A DNA stretch of 18,315 nucleotides from Peptococcaceae bacterium UBA7185 (GTDB lineage Bacteria; Bacillota; Peptococcia; Peptococcales; Peptococcaceae), in NCBI GenBank assembly GCA_002491065.1, contig DKVF01000101.1, positions 1 through 18,315 of the forward strand. The letters are read 5' to 3'. Position 1 is the first letter of the stretch; every line of letters begins with the position of its first letter. Made by a program: the position numbers and the translations under genes. Shown here one piece after another: positions 14,948 to 18,315 of the stretch. Under the pieces are notes generated by a model. The model was not told where the DNA came from. It did not search any database and saw nothing but the letters and a program-made list of their open reading frames with translations.

Positions 14948-14976
14948 ATAATAAGATAATTTATGGTGATTGTCTT
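14948..14976 (-). promoter_or_regulatory. Possible internal promoter with Fur-like dyad before the binding-protein gene
   Basis: Minus-strand AAGACA (14976-14971), a 17-base spacer and TATTAT (14953-14948) give a moderate promoter. The dyad GACAAT-N8-ATTATC (14974-14955) fills the spacer and resembles the outer hexamers of a Fur box, with one mismatch. This would let the ABC genes respond to iron separately from the upstream regulator promoter. An 8-bp stem with a 25-base loop lies just upstream, without a T tract. Confidence 0.35.
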
Positions 14977-15027
14977 TTAAGGTTTGCAAGAAAGTACTTT
15001 TTATTTATCCAAACCCTTTTGCGAAAG

Positions 15028-16029
15028 TTATTTCAGTAACTGTTTACCAAAGGCGCAGTAGCTGTCTTCCTGCATGAAATCACCGTCGTGATAATAGGCG
15101 GAGCGGGCACGGCAGCCGCCGCAGATATCTTTGTAGCCACATTTGCCGCAGGCGCCTTTATAGGCTTGGGTGCGCAGCTGGGCAAAGAGCGGACTGTTTT
15201 TCCAAATTTCATCAAAGGCCTGTTCATGGACATCACCAGCCACTTCTGTCATGTAAGCGCAGGGACGCACCTGTCCCACAGGGCTGATGATGCAGTAGGT
15301 AAGACCGGCCAAACATCCCCGTGTGAAGCGTTTATCCAATTCTACGCCCACTTGTTTTGCTACCCGGGTAAATTGGGGTGCACAGGTAGGTTTGATGGGA
15401 ATGGAAACCTGTTTTTGTTTTTCCATAATGGTACGCAGCAGGTTTTCATATTCCAGGACCTCCACGGCAGTATTTTCAATATATACGCCCCGACCCACGG
15501 GAATCAGAAAGAAGAGATACTGGGCCATAGCGCCCATTTCTACAGCAAAATCAATGATATCACACACTTCATCTTTGTTCCAATCCATGATAGTGGTGTG
15601 GATTTGGAAAGGCAGACCAGCTTCACGACAATTTTTCATACCCTGCACGGTGCGGGCGTAAGCTTGGGGATGACCGCGGAAGTGGTTGTGCTTTTCTTCA
15701 TTCAGGCTGTCCAGGCTGATGCCCATAGCGGCAGCGCCACTGTCTTTTAATTTTTGCGCTACTTCTTTGGTGATAAGCATGCCGTTGGTGCCGAATACCG
15801 GGCGCAGACCTTTGGAGGCGGCATAGGCTACCAATTCATAGATGTCGGGCCGCATCAGAGGTTCTCCGCCACTGAAAATCATAATTTTGAAGCCGGCGCG
15901 GGCAATCTCATCAATAAGTTTTTTGCCTTCTGCGGTAGTCAGCTCGGCCTTTTTTTTATTGCCAGCATCTTGATAGCAGTGGCTGCATTTTAAGTTACAT
16001 TGGTTGGTTGTCATCCAGGATACGATCAT
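15028..16029 (-). CDS. Radical SAM/SPASM protein resembling AhbD/NirJ2 (heme biosynthesis type)
   Basis: This 333-residue radical SAM enzyme carries the cluster motif CNLKCSHC (11-18) and the SAM-binding GGEP (54-57). It has a C-terminal SPASM-type cysteine array: RGCLAG, RPCAYM, CGKCGYKDICGGC and a final YCAFG. The N-terminus (SWMTTNQCNLKCSHCYQDAG) and the pieces FQIHTTIMDWN, FFLIPVGRG and PTCAPQF look like the NirJ2/AhbD group. AhbD oxidatively decarboxylates Fe-coproporphyrin III to heme b in the siroheme-dependent route; NirJ proteins act on related porphyrins. ATG 16029 has AAGGAG at nine bases. Its start lies inside the MerR gene, overlapping by 35 bases, so they share an mRNA. No other ahb genes are in the window. 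The radical SAM/SPASM class is certain; the AhbD-like role is moderately sure. Confidence 0.75.
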   Translation of the reverse strand: MIVSWMTTNQCNLKCSHCYQDAGNKKKAELTTAEGKKLIDEIARAGFKIMIFSGGEPLMRPDIYELVAYAASKGLRPVFGTNGMLITKEVAQKLKDSGAAAMGISLDSLNEEKHNHFRGHPQAYARTVQGMKNCREAGLPFQIHTTIMDWNKDEVCDIIDFAVEMGAMAQYLFFLIPVGRGVYIENTAVEVLEYENLLRTIMEKQKQVSIPIKPTCAPQFTRVAKQVGVELDKRFTRGCLAGLTYCIISPVGQVRPCAYMTEVAGDVHEQAFDEIWKNSPLFAQLRTQAYKGACGKCGYKDICGGCRARSAYYHDGDFMQEDSYCAFGKQLLK

Positions 16030-16831
16030 GGTTTTTATCTCCTTGTGTCTCTTGATAATTTTTTACGGCGTTTTGTAGAAATTCATTGACCTCAAAGCGC
16101 AGTTCATGGAAGGAATCATATACACTGCTTTTTTCTGCAGAATCGAAAATAACGAAATCATGATAGTTTGTTTTCCGATTTACTGCGCCCACTTCGCTTT
16201 CCATGGCCAAATAGCGGCGGGCAATATCGTGGCTTTTGCTGCTGCTTACAGGCTCATTTTGATGCAAGAGCCGAATAGTATCAGCGATAAGTTTATGCCA
16301 TTGTTCTACAGCTTTTTGCTTTTGCGTGTGTAATTGGGCCAGCTCCCGCTGCTCTGTTTCCTGTTCCCGGTAAGCATTTTCTTCAAAGGAGCAGTTTAAT
16401 TTCCACAGATATTTCCCTTCATCCTGAAAACGTTCAATGACATGGGCATAATGTTGCCAATTTACAATTTCGTCGGATTTTACCGTTTCACTGAGATTCT
16501 TTAATGTAGCAAAACGTTTCATCAACGCGGACATTTCTTTTTCCACATCATTGATTTTTTTCTCCAAAAGCAGCTTTATTTCACCGGTGGCTTCAAAACC
16601 GGCCAGGCTCTGGCGAATTTCTGTCAGGGATAAGCCCATAAATTTGAAGCAGAGGATTTTGTAAAGGGTTTCTTCATCTTTATGGGTGTATAGTCGTTGA
16701 TTACGGCTTCCTTTAGCAGATGGCTTCAACAAATTCTCCTGGTCATAATATTGGATGGTTCGCACGGTCACGCCAACTTTTTCTGCCAGCTCCCCGACAG
16801 TCATATATGTTTGCTCTTGTTCTTCTGACAT
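15995..16831 (-). CDS. MerR-family transcriptional regulator with large C-terminal domain
   Basis: This 278-residue regulator has a MerR winged helix-turn-helix at about 9-78 (MTVGELAEKVGVTVRTIQYY, then the wing SRNQRLYTHKD). A linker helix (about 85-115) is likely the dimer coiled coil. The C-terminal region of about 160 residues is helical, Glu/Gln/His-rich and has few Cys. It is therefore not a metal-thiolate MerR; it is more like the ligand-binding TipA/BmrR class in layout, though I do not recognise the domain. AAGGAAGG precedes ATG 16831 by seven bases. Its promoter has a 19-base spacer typical of MerR targets, so it probably regulates itself and the radical SAM gene that overlaps its 3' end, and perhaps the ABC genes beyond. 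Confidence 0.88.
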   Translation of the reverse strand: MSEEQEQTYMTVGELAEKVGVTVRTIQYYDQENLLKPSAKGSRNQRLYTHKDEETLYKILCFKFMGLSLTEIRQSLAGFEATGEIKLLLEKKINDVEKEMSALMKRFATLKNLSETVKSDEIVNWQHYAHVIERFQDEGKYLWKLNCSFEENAYREQETEQRELAQLHTQKQKAVEQWHKLIADTIRLLHQNEPVSSSKSHDIARRYLAMESEVGAVNRKTNYHDFVIFDSAEKSSVYDSFHELRFEVNEFLQNAVKNYQETQGDKNHDRILDDNQPM

Positions 16832-16868
16832 AGAAAAACCTTCCTTCCAGATTCAATACTATCAAATT

Positions 16869-16899
16869 ATTATAGGGGATTACGCAGCGTCACTGTCAA
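16869..16899 (-). promoter_or_regulatory. MerR-type promoter with 19-bp spacer
   Basis: On the minus strand TTGACA (16899-16894) and TATAAT (16874-16869) are both perfect consensus but are 19 bases apart. This over-long spacing is the hallmark of promoters activated by MerR-family DNA distortion. The spacer holds the small palindrome ACGC-T-GCGT, a possible operator core. It lies 37 bases before the regulator start codon. Confidence 0.75.
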
Positions 16900-16945
16900 T
16901 CTTTTTTTGTTGTATTTACTTGAGCGATATTTGTCGAAAGAAAGA

Positions 16946-16973
16946 TTGATTTTTTGCCAAGATATGATATGAT
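16946..16973 (+). promoter_or_regulatory. Possible promoter for the small-protein pair
   Basis: TTGATT (16946-16951), a 16-base spacer and TATGAT (16968-16973) lie 30 bases before the candidate small ORF at 17004. Both hexamers are near consensus. The divergent MerR promoter is about 45 bases away. Confidence 0.4.
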
Positions 16974-17003
16974 AAAGCAAGGTCATGGCGAAATGAAAAG
17001 CAG

Positions 17004-17171
17004 ATGGAATATTACCAAAAACACAACAGCCTAGATATAATAACTACCTTTGCAGAACACACAAGAATTGATAAAATTTTGAAGGTGTCGTTTGCTGCCT
17101 TTCGTGTGATTACACTTTTATTTCTGAAAAAAGGTGAGAAACAACAGGAGAAAAGAAGGGTAAAGGAGTGA
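17004..17171 (+). CDS. Candidate 55-residue basic small protein
   Basis: An open frame starts MEYYQKHNSLDIITTF and ends in a strongly basic tail (KKGEKQQEKRRVKE). It has a short hydrophobic stretch (about 30-41), so it may touch the membrane. No clear ribosome site precedes the ATG. Its stop (17169-17171) directly follows the ribosome site AAAGGAG (17162-17168) of the next gene, an arrangement typical of coupled genes. I do not recognise the sequence; it may be a real small gene or chance. Confidence 0.35.
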   Translation: MEYYQKHNSLDIITTFAEHTRIDKILKVSFAAFRVITLLFLKKGEKQQEKRRVKE

Positions 17172-17177
17172 AATAAG

Positions 17178-17462
17178 ATGGAAGATCAAGAATTTCTAGA
17201 GCTGTTTGGACAAAGCGCAAATCTGCTGCGGGAACGGACAATGCAGCAGATATTGGAGGAAAATGCAGAATATCAGCAGATTTGTCAGGCAGAAAATAAC
17301 GCAGAAAAACAATATTTACAGTTGGATTTAACAGAAGCACAGCGAAGAATCATTGATGAATTGTTATCCATGAGGGAACGCAGCTGTCTGCTCTATGCGG
17401 ATACAGCTTATTTGGCAGGTATCAAAAACGTATTGCAGATGTATCGCGCACTGCATCTGTGA
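17178..17462 (+). CDS. Small helical protein of unknown function
   Basis: This 94-residue protein is predicted almost wholly helical, rich in Glu, Gln and Leu, with no signal peptide or membrane segment. The C-terminal part ELLSMRERSCLLYADTAYLA, then GIKNVLQMYRAL, has the look of small clostridial proteins of the DUF6809 type (a helical hairpin ending in a Tyr/Gly-containing helix). That likeness is weak. ATG 17178 follows AAAGGAG (17162-17168) at nine bases. A strong terminator stands 60 bases downstream, so it forms a short transcript alone or with the candidate ORF before it. Confidence 0.7.
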   Translation: MEDQEFLELFGQSANLLRERTMQQILEENAEYQQICQAENNAEKQYLQLDLTEAQRRIIDELLSMRERSCLLYADTAYLAGIKNVLQMYRALHL

Positions 17463-17521
17463 GTATCGCAACATGCGTGTGGTCATAGGAAAGTATTGAA
17501 AAGAAAATACAACACAAACGA

Positions 17522-17563
17522 GGCGTTTCTTTATCCCGCTAGAGGGAAAAAGAAACGCTTTTA
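17522..17563 (+). terminator. Terminator after the small helical protein gene
   Basis: GCGTTTCTTT (17523-17532) pairs with AAAGAAACGC (17549-17558). The stem continues inward through TCCC/GGGA after one A-A mismatch, with a GCTAGA loop, and TTTTAT follows. This is a clear rho-independent terminator on the plus strand. The remaining sequence to 17722 is AT-rich with no gene. Confidence 0.85.
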
Positions 17564-17690
17564 TATTGGCTTGTTCCACGGCGGAGAGAAAACGCACTTT
17601 GATGGAGATAGACTGTTCTTTTTATTCCGTTAGTTTATACCTTTGTCGATTTACCAAATATCTTGCTAAAAATATTTAGACATAGTAAAA

Positions 17691-17696
17691 TACAAT
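17691..17696 (+). promoter_or_regulatory. Possible -10 of the last gene
   Basis: TACAAT lies 27 bases before the last start codon in AT-rich DNA. No good -35 is seen at 16-18 bases, so support is limited. Confidence 0.35.
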
Positions 17697-17722
17697 AGAT
17701 AGATTATAAGGGGGAACATTAT

Positions 17723-18304
17723 ATGAGTTCTGTAACAAAAAGAATTAGCGAAGTTAAGCAACCTAGAGGTGGATATATTAAGCCATCACAGTTCGATATA
17801 AAAATTCTAGATGACGGAGAAATGCTTTTTGAAGAAGAAAATTTGCATGCTTCTATTATAGGATTGACTGTAGATTATTTGACAAGATTGTATATGGGTG
17901 CTAGTGTAGACGATGCTTTTTCTATATCTCTTCGGGGTGCAACGGTTGCAGCATCTTTTGGAGCATCTAATGCTATACAATTGGCAGATAAACTTTTATC
18001 AAATATAAAAGGAATTGATGATAAATCGGTTATTAATGCTTGCAAGTTAACTACATTTGATGTTTGGTTTAGGAATATGCCTGCAGCGTTGATGGCTAAA
18101 AAGGCGACAGATACTAATCCTGATAGTTATACAATTCAAAACATACAAACTATGGTTAAAAGAAGTGTTGCTTTTTGGGATAAGTACGGGCCGATTGTAA
18201 AAGATGGATTTACATTTGAGCCATATGGATACACTCAAACAGTTAATAGCGGGGATGGTGACTTTTTAACGCGAGATACTATATGGGATTTTAAGGCTGT
18301 GTGA
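17723..18304 (+). CDS. Conserved-looking protein of unknown function (RGGYIKP type)
   Basis: This 193-residue soluble protein has no signal peptide or membrane helix. The start is ATG 17723, with AAGGGGGAA about nine bases upstream. The N-terminus SSVTKRISEVKQPRGGYIKP, the central IKGIDDKSVINACKLTTFDV, WFRNMP, and the C-terminal NSGDGDFLTRDTIWDF look conserved and ordered rather than random. I have a faint memory of similar uncharacterised proteins in Bacillota but no function. Base and codon use is clearly more AT-rich than in the ffh or ABC regions, which suggests accessory or transferred DNA, perhaps the start of a gene island continuing beyond the window. No domain assignment is offered. 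Confidence 0.75.
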   Translation: MSSVTKRISEVKQPRGGYIKPSQFDIKILDDGEMLFEEENLHASIIGLTVDYLTRLYMGASVDDAFSISLRGATVAASFGASNAIQLADKLLSNIKGIDDKSVINACKLTTFDVWFRNMPAALMAKKATDTNPDSYTIQNIQTMVKRSVAFWDKYGPIVKDGFTFEPYGYTQTVNSGDGDFLTRDTIWDFKAV

Positions 18305-18315
18305 AAAAATCTCTG

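Noticed and set aside
15088..15750. Long plus-strand ORF of 220 codons
   Set aside because: It lies wholly antisense to the radical SAM gene, whose Cys motifs are intact, and has no recognisable domain.
16993..17034. A 13-codon ORF starting at ATG 16993
   Set aside because: Very short, weak ribosome site and overlapping the longer candidate frame at 17004.
1..18315. CRISPR arrays, tRNA, rRNA, 6S/4.5S RNA or insertion sequences
   Set aside because: No spaced repeats, cloverleaf-like segments, rRNA motifs or transposase-like ORFs were recognised. Absence was judged by eye, so a covariance-model scan could still find a small RNA.

Overview
The window reads as a piece of chromosome from an anaerobic member of the Bacillota, most likely Clostridia or Negativicutes. 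The reasons are the core cluster ylxM-ffh-rpsP-khpA, strong AGGAGG-type ribosome binding sites throughout, a BofC-like protein with a forespore-type promoter, an oxygen-sensitive radical SAM enzyme resembling the alternative (siroheme-dependent) heme pathway, and a ferredoxin/flavoprotein reductase pair. I cannot place it to genus. I see no rRNA, tRNA, CRISPR array or insertion sequence.

Layout. (1) 157-3421, plus strand: a dicluster ferredoxin overlapping an AprA/fumarate-reductase-like flavoprotein, then a DASS/SLC13-type anion permease gene broken by a one-base frameshift near 2357-2360. A plus-strand terminator (3459-3498) closes this unit. (2) 3594-8996, minus strand: an OmpR-type regulator and histidine kinase, a terminator, then a VTC-domain polyphosphate-polymerase-like protein, a DUF4956 membrane protein and a CotH-family kinase-like protein. 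Tandem 11-bp repeats and a -10 box placed in the terminator between the two groups suggest that the two-component system drives the VTC-DUF4956-CotH operon. (3) 9178-9771, plus: a membrane-anchored BofC-like protein. (4) 9920-12151, plus: ylxM-ffh-rpsP-khpA, the signal recognition particle and ribosome block, closed by a bidirectional terminator at 12158-12192. rimM and trmD do not follow. (5) 12200-16831, minus: a MerR-family regulator, a radical SAM/SPASM protein resembling AhbD/NirJ2, then a substrate-binding lipoprotein, permease and ATPase of the siderophore/heme/cobalamin type. The regulator has a consensus -35 and -10 separated by 19 bp, as is typical of MerR-activated promoters. (6) 17004-18304, plus: a candidate 55-residue ORF, a small helical protein, a terminator, and an AT-rich gene of unknown function.

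How the parts work together. Unit 1 looks like uptake plus reduction of an organic anion, with electrons passing ferredoxin to flavin. Unit 2 looks like an envelope signalling system controlling a phosphate-polymer/kinase module at the membrane. Unit 5 joins metal or tetrapyrrole import to a heme-type radical SAM enzyme under one regulator. It is the strongest candidate here for an incompletely described system, together with the regulatory junction at 6963-7042.
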